Assembly: GCF_002608565.1 (NCBI RefSeq)
Contig: NZ_LIXM01000015.1
Coordinates: 1-64,000 of the forward strand
Source: Vibrio sp. PID17_43
GTDB lineage: Bacteria; Pseudomonadota; Gammaproteobacteria; Enterobacterales; Vibrionaceae
Reading direction: 5' to 3'
DNA: 64,000 nt
The notes below the pieces were generated by a model, which searched no databases, had not been told where the DNA came from, and worked only from the letters and a program-made list of their open reading frames with translations. This document shows, piece after piece, positions 6,274 through 16,666 of the stretch (position 1 is the stretch's first letter; each line of letters starts with the position of its first letter). The translations under genes were made by a program, and so were the position numbers.

Positions 6274-8067
6274 ATGTCGAAACCACTAGCTATCACGGAT
6301 GTGGTCCTTCGTGACGCCCATCAATCATTGTTTGCTACACGCATGCGTATCGAAGATATGCTGCCTATTGCAGCAGAGTTAGATAAGGTAGGGTATTGGT
6401 CGCTAGAGACCTGGGGGGGCGCGACGTTTGACTCGTGCATTCGTTTCCTTGGGGAGGACCCATGGGAACGCTTGCGTGAGCTGAAAAAAGCGATGCCGAA
6501 CACGCCAATGCAAATGCTACTTCGTGGTCAAAACCTTCTGGGATACCGCCATTACGCTGATGACGTTGTAGAGAAGTTTGTTGAGCGTGCGCACGCAAAT
6601 GGTATGGATGTGTTCCGTATCTTTGATGCGATGAATGACGTACGTAATTTTCAAACTGCAGTGAAAGCCGCAGTTGATGTTGGCGCTCATGCGCAAGGTA
6701 CGTTGTCTTACACTACCAGCCCGGTCCACAACGCAGATACTTGGGTAGATTTAGCAAAACGTTTGGAAGATCTAGGCTGTCACTCTTTATGTATTAAAGA
6801 CATGTCGGGTCTGCTTAAGCCATATGAGGCGGAAGAACTGATCACTCGAATCAAAGCCTCGTGTGATGTCCCATTGGCGCTTCACTGTCATGCAACCACT
6901 GGCCTTTCAACGGCGACAGCGGTGAAAGCAGTAGAGGCAGGTATTGATATTCTTGATACTGCAATCTCTTCGATGAGTTGTACTTATGGCCATACGCCAA
7001 CAGAAACCGTTGTGGCGATGCTGCAAGGCACTGAGCGCGACACTAACCTTAAGCTTGAACAAATCGAGCCGATTGCTGCTTACTTCCGTGAAGTGCGTAA
7101 GAAGTATGCAAAATGGGAAGGTCAGCTGAAAGGCGTCGATTCTCGCATTCTGATTGCACAAGTTCCGGGTGGTATGCTGACCAATATGGAAGGCCAGCTA
7201 AAAGAGCAAGGCGCAGCGGATCGTATTGATGAAGTATTAGAAGAGATCCCTCGCGTACGTGAAGATCTAGGTTTTATTCCTCTCGTTACACCGACTTCTC
7301 AGATCGTTGGTACTCAAGCAGTGATCAACGTATTAACGGGTGAACGCTACAAGAGCATCACGAAAGAAACCGCTGGTGTCCTAAAAGGTGAGTATGGTGT
7401 AGCTCCCGCACCAGTGAATTCCGAACTACAAGCGAAAGTGCTTGATGGCAAAGAGGCGATCACGTGTCGCCCCGCAGATTTGCTTAAAGCTGAAATGAAA
7501 GCTCTAACGGTTGATTTGATGGAAAAAGCGCAATCTGAAGGCATTAAGCTAGCGAGTGAGCGTGTCGATGACGTGCTGACTTACGCGCTATTCCCTCAAG
7601 TTGGACTTAAGTTCCTGAAAAACCGTGGCAACCCAGATGCATTTGAACCAGCTCCAACGCTAGAAGCAGCGAAACCTGCTGTTGCGCCTACAGCACAGCC
7701 TACCGCTGGTGGCGTTGAAACTTACAGTGTTCGTGTTGATGGTCAAGTGTATGAAGTTGAAGTTGGTGCTCAAGGTCAATTAACGTCAGTGACGCCAAAT
7801 GCAGCGGCAGCACCTGCTCAAACTACAGCACCAAGTGCACCTGCGAATAGTACCGCAGAAGCGGTTCCGGCTCCTCTTGCAGGCAACATCTTCAAAGTGA
7901 ATGTCCAACTGGGCGCTGAAGTGGCAGAAGGTGACGTTCTTTTGATCCTTGAAGCCATGAAGATGGAAACGGAAGTTCGCGCAGCACGTGGTGGCGTGGT
8001 GCAAGAATTGAACGTTAAGGAAGGGGATGCCGTTACGGTTGGTTCGCCACTTCTGAGTCTGGGGTAA
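6274..8067 (+). CDS. oadA: Oxaloacetate decarboxylase alpha subunit OadA
   Basis: 597 residues, the usual length. The N-terminal carboxyltransferase barrel begins [19 protein letters not shown]; the metal-binding HCHATTG is at about 210. A Pro/Ala linker (about 470-520) leads to the C-terminal biotinyl domain with EAMKMET, biotin on Lys563. The subunit transfers the carboxyl group of oxaloacetate to biotin, giving pyruvate. The start is preceded by AAAAAGGAG. There are no citrate-fermentation genes beside it, so this copy probably serves general oxaloacetate/pyruvate metabolism. Confidence 0.97.
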   Translation: MSKPLAITDVVLRDAHQSLFATRMRIEDMLPIAAELDKVGYWSLETWGGATFDSCIRFLGEDPWERLRELKKAMPNTPMQMLLRGQNLLGYRHYADDVVEKFVERAHANGMDVFRIFDAMNDVRNFQTAVKAAVDVGAHAQGTLSYTTSPVHNADTWVDLAKRLEDLGCHSLCIKDMSGLLKPYEAEELITRIKASCDVPLALHCHATTGLSTATAVKAVEAGIDILDTAISSMSCTYGHTPTETVVAMLQGTERDTNLKLEQIEPIAAYFREVRKKYAKWEGQLKGVDSRILIAQVPGGMLTNMEGQLKEQGAADRIDEVLEEIPRVREDLGFIPLVTPTSQIVGTQAVINVLTGERYKSITKETAGVLKGEYGVAPAPVNSELQAKVLDGKEAITCRPADLLKAEMKALTVDLMEKAQSEGIKLASERVDDVLTYALFPQVGLKFLKNRGNPDAFEPAPTLEAAKPAVAPTAQPTAGGVETYSVRVDGQVYEVEVGAQGQLTSVTPNAAAAPAQTTAPSAPANSTAEAVPAPLAGNIFKVNVQLGAEVAEGDVLLILEAMKMETEVRAARGGVVQELNVKEGDAVTVGSPLLSLG

Positions 8068-8076
8068 GGGAGTATC

Positions 8077-9207
8077 ATGGACGGATTGATGACCCTATGG
8101 TCAGAAACAGGGATCGCTAACTTTGAGTTTGGCCAAATCTGCATGATGCTGGTTGGCTGTACCTTGCTGTTTTTAGCGATTCGAAAAGGCTTTGAACCAT
8201 TACTTTTATTACCCATTGGTTTTGGTGCTATTTTAGCGAATATTCCGAATGCGGGTTTCACCGAGCCGGGTGGTCTGTTGTACTACGTTTACTACATCGG
8301 GATCGAGTCGGGCGTGTTCCCGCTATTGATCTTTATGGGCGTAGGTGCAATGACCGACTTTGGTGCTTTGATCGCAAACCCAAAAACACTTTGGTTGGGC
8401 GCGGCAGCGCAGTTTGGTATTTTCGCCACGCTATTTGGGGCAATCTTGCTTAACTATGTGCCGGGTATGGAGTTCTCGATGGCCGATGCGTCGTCTATTG
8501 CGATCATCGGGGGAGCCGATGGCCCAACGGCGATTTTCTTAGCGAGTAAGCTGTCTCCAGATCTGCTCGGAGCCATTGCGGTTGCCGCATACAGCTACAT
8601 GGCGTTGGTGCCGATCATCCAACCACCAATCATGAAAGCACTGACAACCAAAGAAGAGCGCCAAATCAAAATGGCTCAGCTTCGCCATGTGGGTAAGTGG
8701 GAAAAAGTACTCTTCCCACTTGCTGTGCTACTGATGACGATTCTGTTCTTACCATCAGCCACACCTCTGGTGGGTATGTTCTGTTTGGGTAACTTGATGC
8801 GTGAAGCGGGAGTGGTGGATCGTCTATCGAAAACAGCACAAAATGAATTGATCAATATCGTGACTATCTTCTTAGGTCTTGGTGTTGGTTCTAAGCTACA
8901 AGCTGAACAGTTCTTAAACATAGAAACACTAGGTATCTTGGGACTGGGGGCGGTGGCATTCAGTATTGGTACAGGGGCCGGTGTGCTGATGGCGAAGTTG
9001 CTGAACAAGTTTTCAAAAGAAGACATCAACCCACTTATTGGGGCGGCGGGTGTATCAGCAGTACCAATGGCAGCGCGAGTTGTTAACAAAGTTGGTTTAG
9101 AAGCAAACCCGCAAAACTTCTTATTGATGCATGCGATGGGGCCAAACGTTGCAGGCGTATTAGGTTCGGCAGTTGCCGCAGGTATTCTGCTTGCCCTAGT
9201 GGGGTAG
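8077..9207 (+). CDS. oadB: Oxaloacetate decarboxylase beta subunit OadB
   Basis: 376 residues with about nine hydrophobic segments. The conserved Na+-site regions are present: [15 protein letters not shown] around 148-162 and the C-terminal [13 protein letters not shown]. OadB decarboxylates carboxybiotin and pumps Na+ out, adding to the sodium gradient that Vibrio also builds with Na+-NQR. It lies nine bases after oadA and ends the operon before a terminator. Confidence 0.97.
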   Translation: MDGLMTLWSETGIANFEFGQICMMLVGCTLLFLAIRKGFEPLLLLPIGFGAILANIPNAGFTEPGGLLYYVYYIGIESGVFPLLIFMGVGAMTDFGALIANPKTLWLGAAAQFGIFATLFGAILLNYVPGMEFSMADASSIAIIGGADGPTAIFLASKLSPDLLGAIAVAAYSYMALVPIIQPPIMKALTTKEERQIKMAQLRHVGKWEKVLFPLAVLLMTILFLPSATPLVGMFCLGNLMREAGVVDRLSKTAQNELINIVTIFLGLGVGSKLQAEQFLNIETLGILGLGAVAFSIGTGAGVLMAKLLNKFSKEDINPLIGAAGVSAVPMAARVVNKVGLEANPQNFLLMHAMGPNVAGVLGSAVAAGILLALVG

Positions 9208-9310
9208 TCGATGTGCCTAGAGATCTTGGTTGGTGATTTGTGATATAGAATTATCAACCAATTTACACATTGGCGATTAACTTCAGCAAACAAAATAGTT
9301 TATAGTCAAA

Positions 9311-9337
9311 GGGATGCCGAGGCATCCCTTTTGTTTT
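9311..9337 (+). terminator. Terminator after oadGAB
   Basis: Perfect stem GGGATGCC / GGCATCCC with a GA loop, followed by TTTTGTTTT, 104 bases after oadB. The short loop is unusual but the T tract is good. Confidence 0.8.
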
Positions 9338-9354
9338 CTCTCAGGGAATGGGTT

Positions 9355-10305
9355 ATGGAACACAAACAGATAGTGATTACCGAATTTGGCGAGGCAGACG
9401 TTCTCGCGGTCCAAAATGCATCAACACCATCACCTCAAACTGGTGAGGTTCTCATTAAAGTTGCCTATGCTGGCGTCAATCCCATTGACGTAAAAACGCG
9501 AGCAGGACTTGGCTGGGCAGCGGCACAAAACAAAGACAATCTACCTTGGGTTCCGGGCTACGATATCTCTGGTAAGGTGGTGTCATGCGGTGATAACACC
9601 TCACGTTTTAAGGTGGGTGATGAGGTGGCAGGTTTCATTGGCTTTCCAATTCGTGGTGGTGGCTACAGTCAATATGTTTGCGTGCCAGAGTCTGAGCTCT
9701 GCCATGTTCCAAGTACCGTGACGCTTGAAGCTGCGGCAGTACTGCCCCTGGCAGGGCAAACTGCAGTTCAAGCGCTCAGTAAAGCGAATGTTACTGAAGG
9801 CGATCGTGTATTGATTCTGGCGGGTGCTGGTGGTGTTGGGCATTTAGCGGTGCAGATAGCAGTGGCGACTAAAGCGGAAGTGTTTACCACTTGCAGTGAG
9901 CGGAACTTAGACTACCTCGCCACATTAGGGGCGCACGCAGTGAACTATCAATTTGCTCCAGTGTCTGAACGTGTTGAAGATGTGGATGTTTTGATTGATC
10001 TTGTCGGTGGCGATGCGGCATTAGATGCGCTCAAGTGTCTTACTGATAATGCAAGAGTCATTACCCTTCCAACCATCACCGCTGAGCTGATTTGTGAGAA
10101 AGCAAAGCTACTTGGTTTTGAAGCCAGTGGAATGTTGGTCGAACCTGATCGCGAGCAACTCGACACTTTACTTTATATGGTGGGCGTCGGGTTACTGAAA
10201 ACTGAAGTTCAACAAGTCTATCCGATGAGTGAGGTTGTGGATGCCCACAGGCAAGTTGAATCCGGACGGACGCGAGGCAAGATATTGCTTGATATGACAT
10301 GTTAG
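9355..10305 (+). CDS. Quinone oxidoreductase-like NADP-dependent dehydrogenase (MDR family)
   Basis: 316 residues from the ATG after CAGGGAA; a TTG start eight codons upstream lies in the preceding terminator tail and is unlikely. It has an N-terminal GroES-like domain (GVNPIDVKTRAG at about 43-54) and a nucleotide-binding domain with AGAGGVGHLAVQIA at about 154-167. No structural zinc cysteine lobe is visible, as in the zinc-free QOR subgroup. Likely reduces quinones or enones; the substrate is unknown. Its end overlaps yqaA by 7 bases. Confidence 0.85.
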   Translation: MEHKQIVITEFGEADVLAVQNASTPSPQTGEVLIKVAYAGVNPIDVKTRAGLGWAAAQNKDNLPWVPGYDISGKVVSCGDNTSRFKVGDEVAGFIGFPIRGGGYSQYVCVPESELCHVPSTVTLEAAAVLPLAGQTAVQALSKANVTEGDRVLILAGAGGVGHLAVQIAVATKAEVFTTCSERNLDYLATLGAHAVNYQFAPVSERVEDVDVLIDLVGGDAALDALKCLTDNARVITLPTITAELICEKAKLLGFEASGMLVEPDREQLDTLLYMVGVGLLKTEVQQVYPMSEVVDAHRQVESGRTRGKILLDMTC

Positions 10306-10760
10306 AGGCATTTAATGCTGCCTTTGAAAACTTAGCGTTATGGTTCTCTGATTCTGCATTATGGGTGTTGTTCATGACGGGATTTCTCAGTGCCACCTTG
10401 TTACCGGGTGGCTCAGAAGCAGGATTGATCGCCACTCTTTCATTAAATCAGTATTCCGTATCTTCTATCATTACCGTTGCCACAATTGGTAATACCCTCG
10501 GCGGTCTCACCAATTACTGGCTTGGGCTCTGGATCCCCAATAAAACCCAAGATGAAAAACATGGCCACACGGCATTGAAGTGGTTGGCAAAGTACGGTTA
10601 CTGGGGATTGTTTTTTAGCTGGTTGCCAGTGATTGGCGACCCGCTATGTTTAGCTGCAGGGTGGTTAAGGATGAAATTTCTGCCGTGTATGGTTGTTATA
10701 TTTTTAGGTAAAGCGGCAAGGTACAGTCTACTAGCCGCTATCTATTTCGGTTTATTTTAA
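10299..10760 (+). CDS. yqaA: YqaA family inner-membrane protein (DedA/SNARE-associated fold)
   Basis: 153 residues, about four hydrophobic segments. It has the family pattern with LLPGGSEAGLIA near the N-terminus, GNTLGGLTNYWLG at about 65-77 and WLPVIGDPLCLAAGWLR at about 108-124. YqaA proteins are small relatives of DedA, a family linked to lipid scrambling and envelope homeostasis; the specific role of YqaA is unknown. The ATG at 10299 overlaps the end of the oxidoreductase gene, suggesting coupled translation. Confidence 0.88.
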   Translation: MLEAFNAAFENLALWFSDSALWVLFMTGFLSATLLPGGSEAGLIATLSLNQYSVSSIITVATIGNTLGGLTNYWLGLWIPNKTQDEKHGHTALKWLAKYGYWGLFFSWLPVIGDPLCLAAGWLRMKFLPCMVVIFLGKAARYSLLAAIYFGLF

Positions 10761-10769
10761 GGAAAGCGC

Positions 10770-13610
10770 ATGAGAATGTTTTGGGTTAGCACGTGTTCAC
10801 TGCTGGTGATCACGGGCTGTGCATCAAACGCCCCGGTTTCACTGCCTGATGGAGTGACTTTCGTTGAGTCGTCGAAAACAGAAGCTGGCAAGGTCAAAAT
10901 TCCATACCAGAAATATCAACTTGATAATGGTCTGACGGTGATCCTTGCTCCGGAAGATTCAGACCCACTGGTGCATGTTGATGTGACTTATCACGTTGGC
11001 TCAGCACGTGAAGATATCGGTAAATCTGGCTTTGCTCACTTCTTCGAGCACATGATGTTCCAAGGCTCAGAAAACGTGGGTGATCAACAGCACTTTAAAA
11101 TCATCACCGAAGCGGGTGGTACGTTAAATGGTACAACTAACCGCGATCGCACGAACTATTTTGAAACTGTCCCGGCGAATCAACTCGAGAAAATGTTGTG
11201 GTTAGAATCCGATCGTATGGGCTTTTTATTGGATGCGGTGTCACAAGAGAAATTCGAAATTCAGCGTTCAACGGTAAAAAATGAGCGTGCTCAGCGTTAT
11301 GACAACCGCCCTTATGGTTTGATCTGGGAACGTATGGCGGAAGCGCTATACCCTGAAGGTCACCCATATTCATGGCAAACGATCGGCTATGTGGAAGATT
11401 TAGACCGTGTTGATGTTAACGATCTGAAAGCCTTTTTCCTTCGCTGGTATGGCCCGAACAATGCGGTCATTACCATTGGTGGCGATATTGATGTTGAGCA
11501 AACCCTAGCGTGGGTTAACAAGTACTTTGGCTCAATTCCTCGTGGTCCAGAAGTCGATAACGCGCCGAAGCAACCTGCGAAGCTTGAAGAGAATAAATTC
11601 ATTACATTGGAAGATCGTATTCAACAACCAATGGTCATGATCGCCTGGCCAACCACTTACAGTGGTGAAGCCAACCAAGCGTCACTCGATACTTTATCTA
11701 GTGTGCTAGGTAGCGGTACCAATAGCCTTCTTTACCAAGACTTGGTGAAGACTCAAAAAGCGGTGGATGCAGGCTCATTCCATGATTGTGCTGAGTTGTC
11801 GTGTAACTTCTATGTCTACGCGATGGGCGATTCTGGAGAGAAAGGCGACTTGTCTAAACTTTATGATGAACTGATGCAGTCACTGAATAAGTTCAGTAAA
11901 GAGGGCGTAACGAAAGATCGTCTTGACCAATTGAAAGGGCAAGCGGAAGCAGACGCGATCTTTGCCCTGGAAAGCGTGAAAGGCAAAGTGACTCAATTGG
12001 CTTCAAATCAAACCTTCTTCGGTCAGCCAGATTTGATTGAAAAACAGCTCGAGCAGATCCGTGCGGTGAGGCCAGAGTCAGTGGAAAAAGCGTACAGTGA
12101 CTTTATCCAAGGCAAGAATAAAGTGACGTTGAGCGTGGTACCGAAAGGTAAAGTAGATCTTGCAGTGAAACCTGCAACGTTCGTCACGCCAAAACGCACG
12201 CTTCCAGAATATCAAAAGATAACTGATGATCAATTAGCTTACCGTCGTGCAACAGATAACTTTGAACGCTCGGTTCAGCCACCTGCGGGGGCTCCGGTTG
12301 AAGCAACCATGCCAAAATTGTACGGCATTCATTTCGACAACGGTTCTGAATTGTTAGGGACAGTGAGTACTGAAACGCCAACCGTGATGATGCAATTTAG
12401 TCTACCTGCGGGAACACGCTTCGTTGATAAAGGTAAAGAAGGTCTTGCGCAATTGACGGCTGCAATGTTGCAAGAAGGTACCACTAAGCGCAGCGTCGAA
12501 GATATTCAAGCTGAACTGGATAAGCTAGGTAGCATGATTTCGGTGGAAGCATCAGGCTACACGACCAACATCAGTGTTTCATCGTTAGCAAAAAATCTAG
12601 CGCCAACCTTAAAGATTGTTGAAGAGATGCTTTTATCTCCTGCTTTCAAAGAGGAAGACTTTGAGCGTGTGAAAGTGCAAGCGTTAGAGGGGTTGGTATA
12701 TGAGCAACAAAACCCGAGCTGGATGGCGTCACAAGCAAGCCGGCAAGTACTTTATGGGGATTCCGTATTTGCCCGTCCGAAAGATGGCACGCAAGCAGGC
12801 TTGAATGCCCTAACATTGAACGATGTACGAGATTTCTATACCAAGCATTATACGCCGCAAAGTGCACAGATTGTGGTGGTTGGTGATATCTCCAAGCAAG
12901 ATATCCAAAAGCAACTGGCGTTTTGGTCAAGCTGGGAAGATGAGGCCGCGCCGCTTTATGCTCCACAGAGCATCTTGCCGTTAGGTGAGCAAAAAATTCA
13001 TCTCGTGGATAAGCCTGGAGCACCGCAAAGTGTGGTGATGTTGGTTCGTCAAGGCATGCCTTATGATGCGACGGGTGACTTCTATTTAAGCCAACTTGCG
13101 AACTTTAACTTATCAGGTAATTTCAATAGCCGCATTAACCAAAACTTACGTGAAGATAAAGGCTACACTTATGGGGCATTCGGTTACTTCTCAGGTAATG
13201 TAGAAACGGGCTCGGTTGTATTTACAGCACAAGTGCGTGCAGACTCGACGGTGGCATCTATCGTTGAAATGGAAAATGAGCTGAATGAATACTCTCAAGC
13301 CGGCATGACTGATGATGAGATGACATTTATGCGCCAAGCGGTCGGTCAAAAAGATGCACTGAAATATGAAACACCAACACAAAAAGGCAAACTCATCAGT
13401 GATATTTTGAAGTACAACTTAGACAAAGATTACTTACAACAACGTAATGCTATTGTTGATACCGTGGACAAACGAACACTCGATGCGTTAGCGCAAAAAT
13501 GGTTTGATCCGAATGATTATCAAATCGTCGTCGTCGGGGATGCAAAATCCCTTCGTCCTCAACTAGAAAAGTTGGGGAAAGACGTGGAAGAGCTTGAAAT
13601 CATTCGATAG
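10770..13610 (+). CDS. M16 (insulinase) family zinc peptidase lipoprotein
   Basis: 946 residues. The N-terminus is a lipoprotein signal with the lipobox LLVITGC (Cys17). The inverted zinc motif HFFEH lies at residues 90-94. Two tandem M16 halves follow: the active domain up to about 480 and an inactive partner from about 520 to 940 lacking HxxEH. Processive degradation of small unfolded peptides in the periplasm is the usual role. It follows yqaA by 9 bases and is closed by a perfect hairpin. Confidence 0.93.
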   Translation: MRMFWVSTCSLLVITGCASNAPVSLPDGVTFVESSKTEAGKVKIPYQKYQLDNGLTVILAPEDSDPLVHVDVTYHVGSAREDIGKSGFAHFFEHMMFQGSENVGDQQHFKIITEAGGTLNGTTNRDRTNYFETVPANQLEKMLWLESDRMGFLLDAVSQEKFEIQRSTVKNERAQRYDNRPYGLIWERMAEALYPEGHPYSWQTIGYVEDLDRVDVNDLKAFFLRWYGPNNAVITIGGDIDVEQTLAWVNKYFGSIPRGPEVDNAPKQPAKLEENKFITLEDRIQQPMVMIAWPTTYSGEANQASLDTLSSVLGSGTNSLLYQDLVKTQKAVDAGSFHDCAELSCNFYVYAMGDSGEKGDLSKLYDELMQSLNKFSKEGVTKDRLDQLKGQAEADAIFALESVKGKVTQLASNQTFFGQPDLIEKQLEQIRAVRPESVEKAYSDFIQGKNKVTLSVVPKGKVDLAVKPATFVTPKRTLPEYQKITDDQLAYRRATDNFERSVQPPAGAPVEATMPKLYGIHFDNGSELLGTVSTETPTVMMQFSLPAGTRFVDKGKEGLAQLTAAMLQEGTTKRSVEDIQAELDKLGSMISVEASGYTTNISVSSLAKNLAPTLKIVEEMLLSPAFKEEDFERVKVQALEGLVYEQQNPSWMASQASRQVLYGDSVFARPKDGTQAGLNALTLNDVRDFYTKHYTPQSAQIVVVGDISKQDIQKQLAFWSSWEDEAAPLYAPQSILPLGEQKIHLVDKPGAPQSVVMLVRQGMPYDATGDFYLSQLANFNLSGNFNSRINQNLREDKGYTYGAFGYFSGNVETGSVVFTAQVRADSTVASIVEMENELNEYSQAGMTDDEMTFMRQAVGQKDALKYETPTQKGKLISDILKYNLDKDYLQQRNAIVDTVDKRTLDALAQKWFDPNDYQIVVVGDAKSLRPQLEKLGKDVEELEIIR

Positions 13611-13621
13611 AGTACACATTT

Positions 13622-13653
13622 AATAGCGGAGAGGAGACTCTCCGCTATTCGTT
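13622..13653 (+). terminator. Terminator of the M16 peptidase gene
   Basis: A perfect 12-bp stem AATAGCGGAGAG / CTCTCCGCTATT has a 4-base loop GAGA, 12 bases after the stop codon. The T tract is short (CGTTTCT), so it may be a weak intrinsic terminator or an RNA 3'-end stabiliser. Confidence 0.75.
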
Positions 13654-13773
13654 TCTAACTAGATAAATGACTTTTTGATGGGTTATTTATCTAGATGGAT
13701 TATATATCAATAATTTAGCTTTCACTTACTCGTCTTGGTAAGTGACCTGCTCCCAATATAAGCGAACCTCATT

Positions 13774-15342
13774 TTGACTGATTTTGCTGCGCGACTAAAA
13801 CAAGTTGCATCAAACCCAGAAGTATTTACGCAGTTTGGACGTGGTGTTGAGCGAGAAACTTTGCGTTATCGTCAGGATGGACGCCTTGCAACCACTCCTC
13901 ACCCAGAGGGCTTGGGCTCAGCATTCACAAACAAGTGGATCACCACAGACTTTTCTGAATCTCTGTTGGAGTTTATTACTCCAGTTTCCCATGAGGTTTC
14001 TGAATTGATGGGGCAGTTGAAAGACATTCACCACTTTACACAAACCAAAATGGGTGAAGAGAAAATGTGGCCACTTTCAATGCCATGTTACGTAGGCAGT
14101 GAAGATGACATTCAATTGGCTCAGTATGGTTCATCCAATGCAGCAAAAATGAAAACGCTTTACCGTGAAGGCCTGAAGCGCCGTTACGGCAGTTTAATGC
14201 AGATTATTTCTGGCGTGCATTTTAATTTTTCATTCCCGGAATCATTCTGGGATGCGCTGTATGGCGAACAAGATGAGCAGGCGCGTCAAAACACCAAATC
14301 CGCGGCTTACTTTGCTCTGATCCGTAACTACTATCGCTTTGGTTGGATGATCCCTTATTTCTTTGGTGCTTCTCCTGCCTTATGTGGCTCTTTTATCCAA
14401 GGTCGTGAAACCGATCTGCCATTTGAGAAAATTGGTGGCACGTTATTCTTGCCAAAAGCGACATCGCTACGCCTAAGTGATCTCGGTTACACCAACAGCG
14501 CGCAAAGTGTACTTAAGATTGGCTTTAACAGCATTGAACAGTATCTTGATGGTTTGAGTGATGCGATTCGTCATCCATCAGAAGAGTTTGCTCAGATTGG
14601 CGTGAAGGTCGATGGCGAATATCGTCAGCTGAACTCGAATATTCTGCAGATTGAAAATGAACTTTATGCCCCAATTCGTCCTAAACGAGTGACGAAGAGC
14701 GGTGAGAAACCATCAGAAGCACTTAATCGTGCCGGTGTAGAGTACATTGAAGTTCGTTCGCTGGATGTAAACCCATTTAGCGCGGTAGGGGTAAGTGAAG
14801 AGCAAGTTCGCTTCCTCGACCTATTCCTCACTTGGGCGGCGCTTTCTGATTCTGAACCGATGGACAATTGCGAGCTTGCATGCTGGCGTGACAACTGGAA
14901 CAAGGTGATTGTTTCTGGTCGTGAAAAAGGGCTGATGTTACAAATTGGCTGCCAAGGTGAGCGTTTATCTCTACAAGACTGGGCTCATCGTGTATTCGCT
15001 GAACTTCGTCAAATCGCGTTTGAAATGGACACGGTTGTGGGTGGCAATGCTTATCAAGCGGTATGTGATAAGTTAGAAGAATGGATTGATGATCCAGAGT
15101 TGACGATTTCAGGTCAGCTGCTTGAACTGACCAAAGAGCACGGTGGATTAGGCAAAGTGGGCTGTGCATTAGGCATGAAGTTCCGTGAAGAAAATCTTGC
15201 TCATCGTTACGAGCAGTACTCAGAAACTATTATGGAAACGGAAGTGACCACTTCAGTTGGGAAACAACAACAAGCAGAGCAAAGCGACACCTTGTCGTTT
15301 GATGACTTTTTAGAAGACTACTTTGCTTATCTAAAACAATAA
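13774..15342 (+). CDS. gshA: Glutamate-cysteine ligase GshA
   Basis: 522 residues, close to E. coli GshA (518). It has the family landmarks [13 protein letters not shown] near residue 24, [11 protein letters not shown] at about 145 and [13 protein letters not shown] at about 325. It makes gamma-glutamylcysteine from Glu and Cys with ATP, the first step of glutathione synthesis. The start is TTG, with a weak ribosome-binding site (AGCGAACC); a TTG start is also used by E. coli gshA, and no ATG lies near enough to the conserved N-terminus. The weak start may limit expression. Confidence 0.95.
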   Translation: MTDFAARLKQVASNPEVFTQFGRGVERETLRYRQDGRLATTPHPEGLGSAFTNKWITTDFSESLLEFITPVSHEVSELMGQLKDIHHFTQTKMGEEKMWPLSMPCYVGSEDDIQLAQYGSSNAAKMKTLYREGLKRRYGSLMQIISGVHFNFSFPESFWDALYGEQDEQARQNTKSAAYFALIRNYYRFGWMIPYFFGASPALCGSFIQGRETDLPFEKIGGTLFLPKATSLRLSDLGYTNSAQSVLKIGFNSIEQYLDGLSDAIRHPSEEFAQIGVKVDGEYRQLNSNILQIENELYAPIRPKRVTKSGEKPSEALNRAGVEYIEVRSLDVNPFSAVGVSEEQVRFLDLFLTWAALSDSEPMDNCELACWRDNWNKVIVSGREKGLMLQIGCQGERLSLQDWAHRVFAELRQIAFEMDTVVGGNAYQAVCDKLEEWIDDPELTISGQLLELTKEHGGLGKVGCALGMKFREENLAHRYEQYSETIMETEVTTSVGKQQQAEQSDTLSFDDFLEDYFAYLKQ

Positions 15343-15386
15343 TACCAATGCTTATCTAAATAAGCATAAAGTAGTAAGGGCAGGGA

Positions 15387-15992
15387 TTGAACATTAAGCC
15401 ATTAGTGGTCTCGGTGTTCGGGAGTGTATTGTTAGCCGGTTGTGCGACTGCGCCCCCAAAGCAGCAAGATAACCTATGTGAAATTTTCCGAGAAAAATCT
15501 GGTTGGTATGAAGATGCCAAGGACATGGAAGAGGAATGGGGGACGCCAATCAATGTCGCGATGGCTATTATTAAGCAAGAAAGTAGTTTTCGTCATGATG
15601 CAAAGCCTCCGAAAAATTATATTCTAGGCTTTATTCCATGGGGACGAGTGAGCAGTGCTTACGGTTATGCTCAAGCCCAGGACCCTGCCTGGAAAGATTT
15701 TCAGAAAGCAACGGGACAAGGTGGGTCACGTACTAGCTTTGATGACTCAATGATGTTTGTTGGTTGGTACACTCATGAGACTCGTCGACAATTAGGCACC
15801 TCATTATGGGATCCATATAACCAATATCTTGCTTACCATGAGGGGCGTGGTGGTTATAAGCGAGGTACTTATAAGAGTAAGCCGAACTTGATTAAGGTCG
15901 CAAGACGCGTCGAGCAAACAGCTAAAACGTATGGCTGGCAGCTGAAGCAATGTCGTCAGGAACTGGAAGACAACAGCGGCTGGTTCTTTTAG
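15387..15992 (+). CDS. Lipoprotein with lytic-transglycosylase-like domain
   Basis: 201 residues. A TTG start follows AAGGGCAGG. The lipobox VLLAGC puts the lipidated Cys at 19. The domain has the lysozyme-like SLT pattern: AIIKQESSF (catalytic Glu at about residue 65), SSAYGYAQ at about 88-95 and YLAYHEGRGGY at about 147-157. Likely cleaves peptidoglycan with formation of anhydromuropeptides. It follows gshA by 44 bases. Confidence 0.85.
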   Translation: MNIKPLVVSVFGSVLLAGCATAPPKQQDNLCEIFREKSGWYEDAKDMEEEWGTPINVAMAIIKQESSFRHDAKPPKNYILGFIPWGRVSSAYGYAQAQDPAWKDFQKATGQGGSRTSFDDSMMFVGWYTHETRRQLGTSLWDPYNQYLAYHEGRGGYKRGTYKSKPNLIKVARRVEQTAKTYGWQLKQCRQELEDNSGWFF

Positions 15993-16078
15993 TCCCCGAA
16001 TGATTGTCTTTTTGGGGGAATAAATAGAAATCAATACCAATACCTTCGGTGTTGGTGGTTACAATCAGGAGAGATGTA

Positions 16079-16597
16079 ATGCCTTTATTAGATAGCTTTA
16101 CCGTTGATCACACTCGCATGCATGCGCCAGCGGTGCGCGTGGCAAAAACTATGCAGACCCCGAAAGGGGATACCATCACGGTATTCGACTTACGTTTTAC
16201 TGCACCCAACAAAGATATTCTTTCTGAGCGAGGCATTCATACGCTTGAGCATCTATATGCGGGCTTTATGCGTAACCATCTCAATGGTGACAGTGTTGAA
16301 ATCATCGATATCTCACCAATGGGTTGCCGCACTGGCTTCTACATGAGCTTGATTGGTACGCCTTCAGAGCAGCAAGTAGCAGACGCTTGGATTGCTTCTA
16401 TGGAAGACGTATTGAAGGTGGAAAGCCAAAATAAGATCCCAGAGCTGAACGAATACCAATGTGGCACGGCAGCAATGCACTCACTAGGAGAAGCGCAGCA
16501 AATTGCGAAAAATATTCTCGATGCTGGTGTGTCTGTAAATAAGAATGATGAGTTGGCACTGCCAGAGTCCATGCTAAAAGAACTACGCATCGACTAA
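16079..16597 (+). CDS. luxS: S-ribosylhomocysteine lyase LuxS
   Basis: 172 residues from the ATG after CAGGAGAG; an earlier in-frame ATG at 16049 has no family support. The metal ligands His54 and His58 are in HTLEHLY with Cys128 in CGT, and the catalytic Cys83 is in MGCRTGFYM. Cleaves S-ribosylhomocysteine to homocysteine and DPD, the precursor of autoinducer AI-2, and recycles the activated methyl cycle. Monocistronic, closed by a strong terminator. Confidence 0.98.
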   Translation: MPLLDSFTVDHTRMHAPAVRVAKTMQTPKGDTITVFDLRFTAPNKDILSERGIHTLEHLYAGFMRNHLNGDSVEIIDISPMGCRTGFYMSLIGTPSEQQVADAWIASMEDVLKVESQNKIPELNEYQCGTAAMHSLGEAQQIAKNILDAGVSVNKNDELALPESMLKELRID

Positions 16598-16617
16598 CCA
16601 TAAGCATTCTAATGAAC

Positions 16618-16648
16618 AAGAGCCTGATGATATCAGGCTCTTTTTTTG
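16618..16648 (+). terminator. Terminator of luxS
   Basis: Stem AAGAGCCTGAT / ATCAGGCTCTT with a 3-base loop and seven Ts, 20 bases after luxS. It sits between convergent luxS and corB and may stop transcripts from both sides. Confidence 0.93.
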
Positions 16649-16666
16649 TTCACAGGAATAGGAACA

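Noticed and set aside
13661..13692. AGATAAAT / ATTTATCT inverted repeat after the M16 gene as a second terminator
   Set aside because: Arms are AT-only with a 16-base loop and no T run; weak and possibly chance.
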